The position numbers and the translations under genes are program-made. Under the pieces are notes generated by a model. It saw only the letters and a list, made by a program, of their open reading frames with translations, searched no databases and had not been told where the DNA came from. This document shows, in pieces, positions 10,722 through 35,224 of a stretch of 64,000 nt of DNA (positions within the stretch are counted from its first letter, which is position 1; each line of letters starts with the position of its first letter). Source of the stretch: Portunus trituberculatus (Eukaryota; Arthropoda; Malacostraca; Decapoda; Portunidae). Location of the stretch: NCBI RefSeq assembly GCF_017591435.1, contig NC_059268.1, positions 14,727,684 to 14,791,683 of the forward strand, read 5' to 3'.

Positions 10722-13550
10722 GTCAACCGCCACCTGTCAAACTACGCGTGTCGCAAGGGAGTGTTTCCAGGCGGCTCGACAGTCAGTCTTGAGTCAGACA
10801 TGCAGACTTACCTCCACTGACTCAGCCGAACGAATATACCAATAGAGGAAAGGTGGACTCAATTATTATCTACGGGGAATATTGACTTATTTTACCTTAC
10901 TGACGGGAGAAAGCACGAGACACGCCTGCACCACCCACACACACACACACGCACACACATTCAAGCTGACCAGTGCAAAAGGTAACAGGAATAAAGACGT
11001 GACTGGGACTCTGGGATGCTCTTAGGTCGGTGGTAGTAGTGGTGGTGGTGGTGGTGGTGGTGGCTGGGTGTCCATTGGGTGGGGGATGGTCCAAATATGT
11101 GCAGGAATCAGGTCAAGGGAAGCATTATTAAAGAATCTTGGTAATTAGTGTGGTGTGCTTCATGCCAGCGTGTACTGTGGTGGCATTTATAACGCAGATA
11201 TCTCAGCTTCACCCCTTCCTCCTCGCTGGTGTTCCCGCTGTGGTGTTATTACAGGCAACCGTCCCTTGCGTGGGTGTGTGAGGCATTACTAGTGGTCACG
11301 CACCCCGCCCCGCTCCCTCCCCTCCTCCGTCCCTCTCCCTCAGTCTGCCAGCGTGACGTGAGCAGCCACGCCTCCCACCTTCCTCTGCCATAACGGGACA
11401 GGAAATGTCACTGATTACAACGCCTTTCTCTTTTACCTTTCCTCTTTCCCTTTCGCTTGTTTCCTTCTATGTCTTTCTATGAGTTAAGAAATACAGTATG
11501 TGGCGTGAGACGTAATTGAGATCAGATACTTGACCAAAATGTGGATTGGGTGTATGATGGTGTTTGAACAGTGAACTTATTGTTTAGTGTTACTTTTCTT
11601 TCGTGTCTCGTTGATGTCTGTAAGGTGGACGGGATCTCTAGGCCGATAAATCAGGCGCCTGAACTTCCTTGTATCATAATATTTCGTGCCTTCCATCGTG
11701 CAGGGAGTGAACTTTGAACAGGTACTGAGTGGGCAGGCGCAGCATCTCGGCGTGCGGCAGCCCCGGGACGTCACGTAGAGCAGGGGAGTCTGGCGCCAGT
11801 AATGTATGCAGTGTGCAGTCACCTTGATGAGGAAAGAAAGCCCAGACCGAGGCCTGCATCACCTCTGAGTCACCTGCCCTTGTCCTGCACACTGCATAAC
11901 TCCCACCAACAGTCAACGCCAATGGATATTCTGCGTTTATATACTTTCATCACCTTTCCCCAGTGTGGGTTGCCTGCGGGCAAAGATGGAGTCACAGGTG
12001 TTGACGTCACTGTGACGGAATGTAGCTGGGTTGCCTGTGGTCGCCAACAGATAGTACTTGAAGGTGTCCTCGTACCCCACCCTGGGTCACGTGGTTCGCG
12101 CCGCTGTGGTGGTGACATGCGATCGGTGAGCGTGGTTGCCGGAGGGTGGTCAGAGGAGGTGGTGTGCTTGAAGACTTGGAGTGGCGAGGTATCTAGGGAG
12201 GAGGGCGCGGCACCGCCTCCGCAACACTACACCGCTGTGATTACGGCTACGCTAAACAGGCAAGGCTTGCGTCTCAGCCCCGAGGTGTACTACATCAGCG
12301 GCGCGAAGGAGTGGGCATGTGGGCAGGATATCAAACAACACACAGAACAGTGGCGGCCATTAATTAGATACGAGGATTGTTTTCACGTTACTGGGATAAT
12401 AAATTGCTGAAAGGTTTACACACACACACACACACACACACGGTCTGACAGCAAACAACTGATGATTTTTTGCCAATGTTTTCCTGGCTTTAATTTAAGT
12501 TTTTCCTCCTTGCGCACAATCTGAGGTCTGACGGCAAACCTCGGTGTGAGTGAGAGGGAGTGGTGGGACTAGGAGGTGAGAGCGACCTCCGGCCCGTCCC
12601 TGACTCACCTCTCTTGGTGCTGATAAAGCCCAGCCGTGGTTCCTGTTCCCTGGCCACCCTCTAGCCACGCCACATCCGCAAGCCTGACTAACAAACTTCA
12701 GTGAATAAACTTGACTGCAACTCATCGATATATTAAAATAAGATACAATTGTCACTATTTTGATGAAGCGTGACATTACCTTTTGATAAACTTAAACCAT
12801 TCCTAACCACGCATGGAAGATACACGTAGCTGTTACATTATATGCTTAGAGCGAGACAGTGACTGATGCTCTCATCTGACTGAGAAAGTGGGACAGTACA
12901 GTGGTGCGTAAAAGGGAAAGTGTCTTGTGTACAGAGCAATGAATGTCTGTCATGTAGTAAGGACAGGTCATTTCCTTATCTTCTCTCCACGTTTAAGATC
13001 AAATTATACAAGTTTCTCCTACGTTTCCTCTTCCCCTCTTCCCTTTTCCTCCGTGGCTGGCGGGGAAAGTAGGGAGGTAAGGCAGTGAAGGTTGGGGAAG
13101 GGAGAGACAAGAGGGAGGCATACGGGAGAGGGATGAGGAATAGAGAAGTGGGAGACAGAAGGGGAATAGATGTGGTCACTCATCCCTGCATTGTGCTTTA
13201 AATCAGTTGTAGCGACATGATGGAGAGAAGTGGGTCGCGCTGTATGAGGGATGACACGACGCCCTGCTCCTCGTGTGAAGTTGAAAAGTCTTATCTATTT
13301 TTCCTTCCACCTGTATTCTAGTTCCTATGACAAGAGTATGCAGGATTCATTTCTTTATCGCAGCGGCAGCGGTAATAACTTGAGGTGGCAGGAAGTCAGT
13401 ACAATTGTATCAGTACAAAAGACATTTCCGCCACCGAGACTGCGGGTGGGTGGAGGGCATACGTACGTCTTTAGTGTGTCGCCTGTCATATTCTTCTTGG
13501 CTTCATTACCACTCCTCTTAGTATTCCTTAGATTTTGCGGCAGGAATTAG
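9005..13550. other. noncoding with microsatellites; GC-rich block 11200-12400
   Basis: Arrays: (GT)n 9370-9404, (CA)n about 10083-10109, (TTG)n 10458-10500, (CT)n 10653-10719, (GTG)n about 11032-11061, (CA)n 12418-12441. A MITE family 2 end lies near 10019-10090. 11200-12400 is GC-rich with several open frames on both strands but no recognised protein, so it may be a promoter or noncoding exon region. Confidence 0.45.

Positions 13551-13621
<71 letters not shown>
13551..13621. repeat. (CA)n
   Basis: Pure CA array just left of the SINE at 13724. Confidence 0.95.
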
Positions 13622-13624
<3 letters not shown>

Positions 13625-13723
13625 AGTTTTAAAGAAAAATTGGATAAGTGTAGATATGGAGACGGGACCACACGAGCATAAAGCCCAGGCCCTGTAAAAC
13701 TACAACTAGGTAAATACACACAC

Positions 13724-13866
13724 GGCCCGGTAGCTCAGTGGTTAGAGCGTTGGCTTCACAAGCCAGAGAACCGGGGTTCGATTCCCCGGCCGGGTGGAGA
13801 TATTTGGGTGTGTCTCCTTTCACGTGTAGCCCCTGTTCACCTAGCAGTGAGTAGCTACGGGATGCT
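13724..13866 (+). mobile_element. SINE family A, 5' half (interrupted)
   Basis: Intact tRNA-Val-like head (TAGCTCAGTGGTTAGAGCG, TTCACAA, GGTTCGATTCCCCGGCC) and body up to CTACGGGATG. The body resumes at about 14761 after a LINE insertion. Confidence 0.85.
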
Positions 13867-14760
13867 ATAGGACGCCTAACTTCTGATCTTTCACTTGTTT
13901 CTGATTGGGGCAGAGAAAACCTGGTTTTGTTCAATGCCTCAAAAACTCAATTTCTACAACTATCTACTCGACATAACCTTCCAGACAACTATCCTCTCTT
14001 CTTCAATAACACTCAACTTCCCCTCTCCTCTACATTAAACACACTCGGTCTATCCTTCACTAAAAATCTAAACTGGAAATTTCACATCTCTACTCTTGCT
14101 AAATCAGCTTCCAAGAAGTTAGGTGTCCTGTGGCGTCTTCGTCCATTTTCTCTCCCTCCCAGCTGCTTGCTCTGTACAGGGCCTTATCCGCCCGTGTATG
14201 GAGTATGGCTCTCATGTCTGGGGGATCCACACACAGCTTTACTAAACAAGGTGGAATCTAAAGCTTTTCGTCTTATCAACTCTTCTCCTCTAACTGACTG
14301 TCTTGATTCTTTAAGTCACCGCCGCAATGTTGCATCTTTATCTGTCTTCTACCGCTGTTTTCATGCTGTCTGCTCTTCTGAACTTGCTAACTGCATGCCT
14401 TCCCCCTCCTGCGGCCTCGCTGCACAAGACTCTCTACTTCTTCTCATCCCTATTCTGTCCATCTTCCTAATGCAAGAGTTAACCAGTATCTTCACTCCTT
14501 CATTCCCTACACTGGTAAACTCTGGAACTCTCTACCTGTGTCTGTATTTCCACCTGCCTATGACTTAAACTCTTTCAAAAGAGGAGTGTCAAGACACCTC
14601 TTACGTTAACTGGACCCTCCTTTTAGATTTTTTTGTTTTTTCTTTCTCCTACTTTCCTCTAAACAGGGCCTGGCAACCAGCGGGATTTTTTTTTTTCCAA
14701 CACTGTTTTCCCTTGGCCAGTGCCCTTGTAATGTAAAAAAAAAAAAAAAAAAAAAAAAAA
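13867..14760 (+). mobile_element. 5'-truncated non-LTR retrotransposon (Jockey/CR1-like), inserted in a SINE
   Basis: Encodes the C-terminal part of a reverse transcriptase: LGLSFTKNLNWKFHISTLAK, SASKKLGVLWRLRP, ALLNKVESKAFRLINSSPL, then frameshifted GKLWNSLPVSVF- and SFKRGVSRHL-type ends. The 3' UTR has CCCTTGGCCAGTGCCCTTG and a poly(A) tail at 14737-14760. The reading frame is broken; dead copy. A second copy lies at 40967-41760. Confidence 0.85.
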
Positions 14761-14909
14761 TCGAGGAGTTGTGACCTTGTTGTCCCGGTGTGTGGTGTGT
14801 GCCTGGTCTCAAGCCTATCCGAAGATCGGAAATAATGAGCTCTGAGCTCGTTCCGTAGGGTAACGTTTGGCTGTCTCGTCAGAGACTGCAGCAGATCAAA
14901 CAGTGAATT
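14761..14909 (+). mobile_element. SINE family A, 3' half
   Basis: Continues the SINE begun at 13724: TCGAGGAGTTGTGACCTTG through ATCCGAAGATCGGAAATAAT to CAGATCAAACAGTGAA, then (CA)n. Confidence 0.85.
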
Positions 14910-14930
14910 ACACACACACACACACACACA

Positions 14931-15214
14931 CCGCGTAGTGTAGTGGGTAGCACGCTCGACTCACAATCGAGAGGGCCGGATTCGGGTCCCGGCAAGCGGC
15001 GAGGCAAATGGGCAAGCCTCTTAATGTGTGGCCCCTGTTCACCTAGCAGAAAATAGGTACGGGATGTAACTCGAGGGGTTGTGGCCTTGGTTTGCCGGTG
15101 TGTGTTGTGTGTTGATGTGGTCTCAGTCCTACCCGAAGATCGGTCTAAGAGCTCTGAGCTCGCTCCGTAATGGGGAAGACTAGCTGGGTGACCAACAGGC
15201 GACCGAGGTGAATT
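14931..15214 (+). mobile_element. SINE family B copy
   Basis: Joined to the preceding family A copy by 20 bp of (CA). Head CGCGTAGTGTAGTGGGTAGC, loop CTCACAA, GGTGAATTA end. Confidence 0.85.
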
Positions 15215-15507
15215 ACACACACATTTTTAAAGCATTTTTACAGTACAGAAATATTTCTCACAAAAAAAAAAAAATAACGTAATCAAGTGAAAATTAGTAC
15301 ATAACTATATACCTAATATCAATAGAATTTTTCCTTATCTATAATGTATTTGTAATTATTTAAGTAACAGGAAGCTAGGATTAACTGTTATGTTTACTGA
15401 ATTGGGCTACACTCATACATGTTTCACTCTCCTTGATTTTTGTTAGTTCTGAGTGATATTCGTTCTCTGAGGGGAAAACTTTATATTTGTTCTATTATAA
15501 CCATAGT

Positions 15508-15718
15508 ATATCTCTTCAGTACCAGGACTTGTTTTCATATTCATTCTGGTTACTGTTTGGCAATTTTATACAGCTTCAGAAACATATGTGGGGATTAAAA
15601 TAGTAAGGACTCTAGCCATTAACTTTGTGACTTCCATAGACCCTTCCTAATGCAAATGAAATCGTCTTATCATACCCATAAATTAAGGTGAAAATGCATC
15701 TCAGTATTGAAGAGGTTA
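15508..15718 (-). mobile_element. MITE family 1 copy, reverse
   Basis: Left CTCTTCAGTACCAGGACTTG, right CTCAGTATTGAAGAGGTTAA. It lies 38 bp upstream of the alpha-catenin exon a acceptor, so it may carry part of that intron's branch region. Confidence 0.65.
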
Positions 15719-15840
15719 AGAAGAGAAAATACATCACTACTCTTGTTTTTTCCAGATCCTTATGCCCAGTCAACTAACCGTCCAGCCAACAGTCTGTAAG
15801 TTGTGTCGGTGAGAGGTGTGTCTTGCTGATCTGAGCCACC

Positions 15841-29123
<13,283 letters not shown>

Positions 29124-30045
29124 AGCAGTTTTTTTACTTAATTAGTGACTGTGTAACTGATAGGAAGATGTGTTGGAAGGTGTATTTTGAGGCCTAGATT
29201 CCAATTTGGCCTTTTCTGTAGTTGCCCACATACTGTGATGGCCAACTGTCCCATGTAGAATTAGTTAGGGAAAGAGGCACATTTATTGAACTGAAGTATG
29301 TAGTTTTGGCACAGTCCCATCTACACATATAATTTTTCTCCCCCTCCAATTAAGTCCTCAACACATCATCACAAGATAATATATGTGGTTAGATATATAC
29401 ATATATATATATAATCATATTTTTTACACCAAAGGCAGCATATGTTTAAACATGCATTCCATTTATAATTTTATGTAGATTTCCATTGTCAGCTGAAGGG
29501 CAATGCCTCACTACCCAACATTATCATAAGATTTCATATTTTCCTATTAATTCTGCCCAGTGTATTGCCCACATGAGTGTTGCAAGAGAGGAACGCTAGA
29601 TAAGTCTGTGGTGTAATGAGATGGAAGTGGTTAATTTGGTCATCATATCTATGGCTGGAGAAAAAGTTAATTTGTACAATACCTGAGAATATTTATATAG
29701 GATCACAACTAGCATCTAGTTAACTGAGATCATTATTTATGTATTGTTTGTTTTCTGAAACTTGGCTCATCATTTTCTTTTCATTATATTGTTATATTTT
29801 TCAAGTATTAATGTGTGAACTCAGTCTTGACATTGTTGGTCACATAAATTGCATTACCTGAGCCTTCTGTCTTGAAGTAACTTTCTCATTGAACACAAGA
29901 GTCTGAAGAGAAGCACACTGGTAAGAAGGATATAATATATTATTATCTCATTTCCTTTCAACTCTTCCCTTTATTAATATTTAAATGTATCATATAGATT
30001 ATTATATTATTATTATTATTATTATTATCATTATTATTATTATTA

Positions 30046-30101
<56 letters not shown>

Positions 30102-30431
30102 GTTATTATTATTATTGTAGTTGTACATATTGTAGTGAGGTGTGCACATTTCTGGGGTTTGGAATGAGAGCACATACATAATTTATCATTATTATTATGT
30201 TTTACATATTTTATTCTTAATTACATAAACTATTGCTCTCATGAAGGTGCTAAGTAGAAGTAGCACTCTGTGTTGATAAAAAGTGGTTTTCATCGTATTT
30301 CACAGAAATCTTCCTCTTCTCTAATAAGACAAGATTATGAAGATGTTAAACAAAAAAATCTATTCCATAAAGTAATTAGTTTCTTATATTAAACTAATGA
30401 TTGATCATACAACATACAGATTTGAATGTGG

Positions 30432-30467
<36 letters not shown>

Positions 30468-30790
30468 CCTCCCTCTCACTGGCAGGAGTAAGTCATCTGT
30501 ACTTGTGTCCTTCCCTTAGCTAACTCAGTCTCAACTTCTTTGATCTCTCACAAAAGCCGTGTCATGTTTGGGATTCATGTTCATTCTTTCTTATTAATTT
30601 AGTGTCTGAGTATGTGATGCAGTTGAATGTGTAGCTGATTTCTTAGAGAATAATAGGGATTGTGTTGAGTGAATGGTGACTGGTATTGAGCTTAGCCTCA
30701 TGTAGAGGTGAATCCATTTATGGGAATTACTAAGATGTAGTAATCCATTGTTTGAAGTCTGGATGTTGTGTATCCCCTTTATATTCCTAG
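29124..30790 (+). other. alpha-catenin 3' region, noncoding
   Basis: AT-rich, with (TTA)n at 30001-30117 and a poly(T) run at 30429-30467. No clear AATAAA soon after the stop, so the 3' UTR may be long. Confidence 0.6.
30001..30117. repeat. (TTA)n with sparse TCA/TTG units
   Basis: About 117 bp trinucleotide array. Confidence 0.95.
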
Positions 30791-31390
30791 CTTGAACTAT
30801 TTGGACAGTGTAGGACCTGTTGACAGAATAAAACAACAGGATCCAATGCTAGTAGATCTGGATGAAGACTGTGAGAATGAGATAATGGCTGGTGTGACAA
30901 TCATTGGTGCTCTACTGATGATTGCTGTCCTGCTAATAATCCAACACAATTTATTAGCTGACTATCCCTGGCTTAAATCCTTCAGGTGGACTTGCTGTTG
31001 TGAAAACTGTCATACTTATTTGCCTAGTTTTTTGTAAAGTGGTCAATTGCTGCTTATGGTTTCAAAGTCATTCATTCTCTCCGGCTTGTATGTGTGGAAA
31101 AAATAGATCCAGTGTTCATGTCCTATTTTTGTGGAAACAATTTTGTTCAAAAGCAATGAGAGGAAATATTGTGTCAAGAGCTCAACTGTTGAAGTTGTTG
31201 ATATATCTCCACGACTTTTAAATCTTATTTTATTCGGTGAGGAGTCATGACATTAATAGTAAATCCTTTTAATAAACAATGTCACTCTTTCTGACACACC
31301 AAAGTCCCTGCATTTCCAACCACTTGATTAAACGACATCACATGCATAATTGAAATCTGTGAGTAGTGTATGCACTATACTGAATGTGTG

Positions 31391-31479
<89 letters not shown>

Positions 31480-31785
31480 GCAGTTAGTGGACTGTGTTTT
31501 GGTTAGAAAATTATGTATGCAATAGACAAATACTAGATTCACAGTGATGCCTAAGGAAACTCTTTGACCAAGAAAACATATCCTGTGTAGTACTACCTTT
31601 AATTAATGTGATTACAGCTGAGTGCACCAGTCAAGCTTCCTGGGAGTTGATAGCAGAATAACTTGCATACAAAATTCAAATATGAAGGATACTTGCTTCA
31701 TATGAAATTTTGCAGGAAAAAGAAATGGATATATTTATATCAGTTCACAAGAATTTGCAAGTACTTAGTTTGTAAATGCAGGAAC

Positions 31786-31840
<55 letters not shown>

Positions 31841-32540
31841 TGAGTGAGTGTATATGTATGTGTGATAGAAAATAATGGTCTCAGTATGTAACAAGTGATT
31901 CTATATTGATGCACTTGCATATCATTTAGTCGTATATGATGGCTAACTGAAATAATGTAGTTGGGCAGCTTTTGTATATTGTAGAGTAAACTATGAATAG
32001 GATATAAGTAATTTTAGTTTAAGGCACCAAAGAAATTATAGCATGCTGGTCATGGAAATTGTTTACAGGGCAAGCAATGCATCATAATTTACAGTAGAGT
32101 TTATTGAACATAGTTATGCAAGCAGTTTTCCATTTGAAACAAAAACATTCCTGACATGCAATCCCATGCTCTGTGTTACATTTTATAGCTGAAGTGTTTA
32201 TCTCATACTGGTAAAAGTTTTGCAGTTTGCCTCTTGTTATTGTCATGGTAATTGTGAATTGTTATTCACATGTTGTACCTCTATACTAAAAAAGTATATT
32301 TTTTTCAAAACGTTTTAGAAAATTATATCCTTACCTGTATTCTCAGCATTATATAATTAATCTAATGTACTTTGGGTGCCAAAATATATAGTAAAGAAGA
32401 AAACAAATCTGAACAGTGTATTTCTTTCATTCCACAGTATAGACCAGCAGCCCAGAGGGTATCTTCCTAGCTCTGAAACCAGGATACATGCTGCCTACAC
32501 CTTGAAATATAATTTGTACTCATATTTTAATATGAAATGA
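30791..32540 (+). CDS. candidate small single-pass membrane protein, two exons, unknown family
   Basis: Exon 1: 30791-30985, behind a good acceptor (TATCCCCTTTATATTCCTAG) and ending TTCAG/gtggac in phase 2. Exon 2: 32438-32540, behind TTTCTTTCATTCCACAG, joining in frame and ending in TGA. If translation starts at the first in-frame ATG (30846) the product is 80 aa: an acidic lead (LVDLDEDCENE), one strongly hydrophobic segment of about 22 residues (from MAGVTIIGALLMIAVLLII), then HNLLADYPWLKSF and a polar tail containing QQPRGYLPSSETR. If exon 1 is skipped at its donor, the frame instead runs to a stop at 31037 with a Cys-rich end. I do not recognise the family. An upstream exon may exist, since an acceptor precedes exon 1. 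It could also be a chance ORF in the alpha-catenin 3' region. Confidence 0.38.
31271..31276 (+). promoter_or_regulatory. AATAAA, possible poly(A) signal
   Basis: AATAAA on the plus strand, 2.1 kb after the alpha-catenin stop and between the two exons of the candidate small membrane protein gene. It could serve a long alpha-catenin 3' UTR or a short form of the small gene. Weak evidence. Confidence 0.25.
31395..31476. repeat. (TA)n
   Basis: About 80 bp TA array; a (GT)n array follows at 31791-31839. Confidence 0.95.
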
Positions 32541-33639
<1,099 letters not shown>

Positions 33640-34170
33640 TTTTCAGGCGCAAGTTTGTAGTGATGTTTTGGAAAAATCAGCACCGCCTAACAATTCTGCG
33701 GTAGTTTTCTTCAGTTTTCCTCCCCTTCTTCTTGTGGCTGTTTACATTAGTGGGACATTGTGGTGTGACTGGTGTCTATACATCACGTGTCACGGACGTC
33801 CAGTGAGAACCCTCCATGCCGGTAGTTAGTAATTACTAGATGACGTATCACGGCTAAACCAATCACTGGCGTTGGACTCAAAAGGACATCCAATGAGAGC
33901 CCGCCATGCATTTGTTTCACGTAAGGGTGAACCACGTTTGTGTCTAGTACCTATAAGCTGCAGTCACCATGGTTGCCTGCTGCTCTGATTGTGGCTTCAG
34001 GCTTTTTGAGTTGTATCACCGCTACACCGGGAACGCAGGAGAATTGTTTGACTTGTGTGTGCATCATGGGTTGATTTTGCTTCCCAGAATGGTGAGTAAT
34101 ACCAGACATTTTTGTGATTTCCTTGAAGGTGTGCAGTGCCCTGTTAGGAGGAGACACCTGTGTTAAGTGT
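33640..34170 (+). repeat. inverted duplication, left arm
   Basis: Diverged inverted copy of 48180-48800. Shared blocks include CTTCTTGTGGCTGTTTACAT, GAGTTGTATCACCGC, ACTTGTGTGTGCATCATGGG and GTGAGTAATACC. It lies about 1 kb upstream of the reductase start and is transcribed, if at all, in the same direction. Confidence 0.8.
33969..34091 (+). CDS. conserved CxxC exon-like ORF in the left arm
   Basis: ATG followed by 40 open codons (MVACCSDCGFRLFELYHR, then FDLCVHHGLILLPRM) ending at a strong donor, ATG/gtgagt. The right-arm copy keeps the same open frame and donor. It looks like the first exon of a gene or transposon with a Cys-x2-Cys knuckle. Function unknown. Confidence 0.35.
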
Positions 34171-34171
34171 T

Positions 34172-35224
34172 GCTGTTATTTTTATTTTTGTTAATGTAAT
34201 CGAAAGGTACTAGTGCAGCAAGGCCACATAAGGAGGGGTGGCATGCACTTGGTGAGAAGAATTGCCATTGCTTTGCTATAAGTTGAAATTAGGTTAGGTT
34301 TGGTTAGTAACCGTTAGGATTGTTAGGTTAGGTTATTTGGTTAGTAACCGTCTGGGTGAACAGTTAGGTTATAATGTTGGGTTTGGTTAGGACCCCATTT
34401 GGGTTTTTGCTAAATATAGCAGATACAGCCACAAATGTAGGGAATCATTGGTAAATGTTTTGCTTGAAATGGTATTTCCTCCCTTAGTCTTTAAAATTGT
34501 CAAAAGTTGTCTAGGTAAATTTACAGTTTCAACCATTATACCCTATCTTTTATTTCTTTTTCCCTATGTCTAACAAGCTTGGGGACCTCCTGGGAAAGTG
34601 GGGATTTTGGGTGGGGAAGCAAAGCTGAACCTAAATTCTATCCTGATATTATTATTAATTTCCAATAGGGTAAAATGGGATTAGAAATGCTCATAGACCT
34701 CACTTAAACTTACCTAACCTAACCTAAATTCTGTACTGAAGTTATTATTAATTTCCCATAGGGTAAAAAAGGATTAGAATTGCTCGTAGAAGTGTGATTA
34801 AGACAGTGAGAATGTGTATAGTTACGTATGGCGTATTGTTTGAAACTGCAATAATACCGTTGTCTATTTTAGCTTTCCCAATCCAAAACTTCATCTTCCA
34901 TCAAAGTCTCCAAGCTTACTGTTCTTATTGGTGATATCAGAATTGTGCACTACCACAATCAGAACAGACCTGAGTAAATATTTATAATCCAGCCACATCA
35001 GATACAAACACGAAATATGCATGTCATGTAGGGGGGCCAGTGACCTTGTCATAAACATAGAGAGATTTGTGGGGCACACATAGTTTAATTTGCATGATTG
35101 AAGGAACAATAGGCTTAGAGAATAAGTAGCTACAATTTTTTTTTAACTGCTTTAGATTACATATTTCTGAAAGTGTACAGAAGTAATATCAAGATAAATT
35201 CATTATCTTTACAATGCCTCCAGG
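34172..35224. other. noncoding; TTAGG-like stretch
   Basis: 34280-34345 has several GGTTAGGTT units and 34705-34730 has CCTAACCTAACC in the opposite sense. A short acceptor-like CCTCCAG directly precedes the reductase ATG. Confidence 0.5.

Noticed and set aside
11802..12410. 202-codon open frame as a gene
   Set aside because: Open by GC content; residue use looks random, no domain recognised, and both strands are equally open.
13927..14568. 213-codon ORF as a host gene
   Set aside because: It is a frameshifted reverse-transcriptase C-terminus of a LINE with a second copy at 41609.
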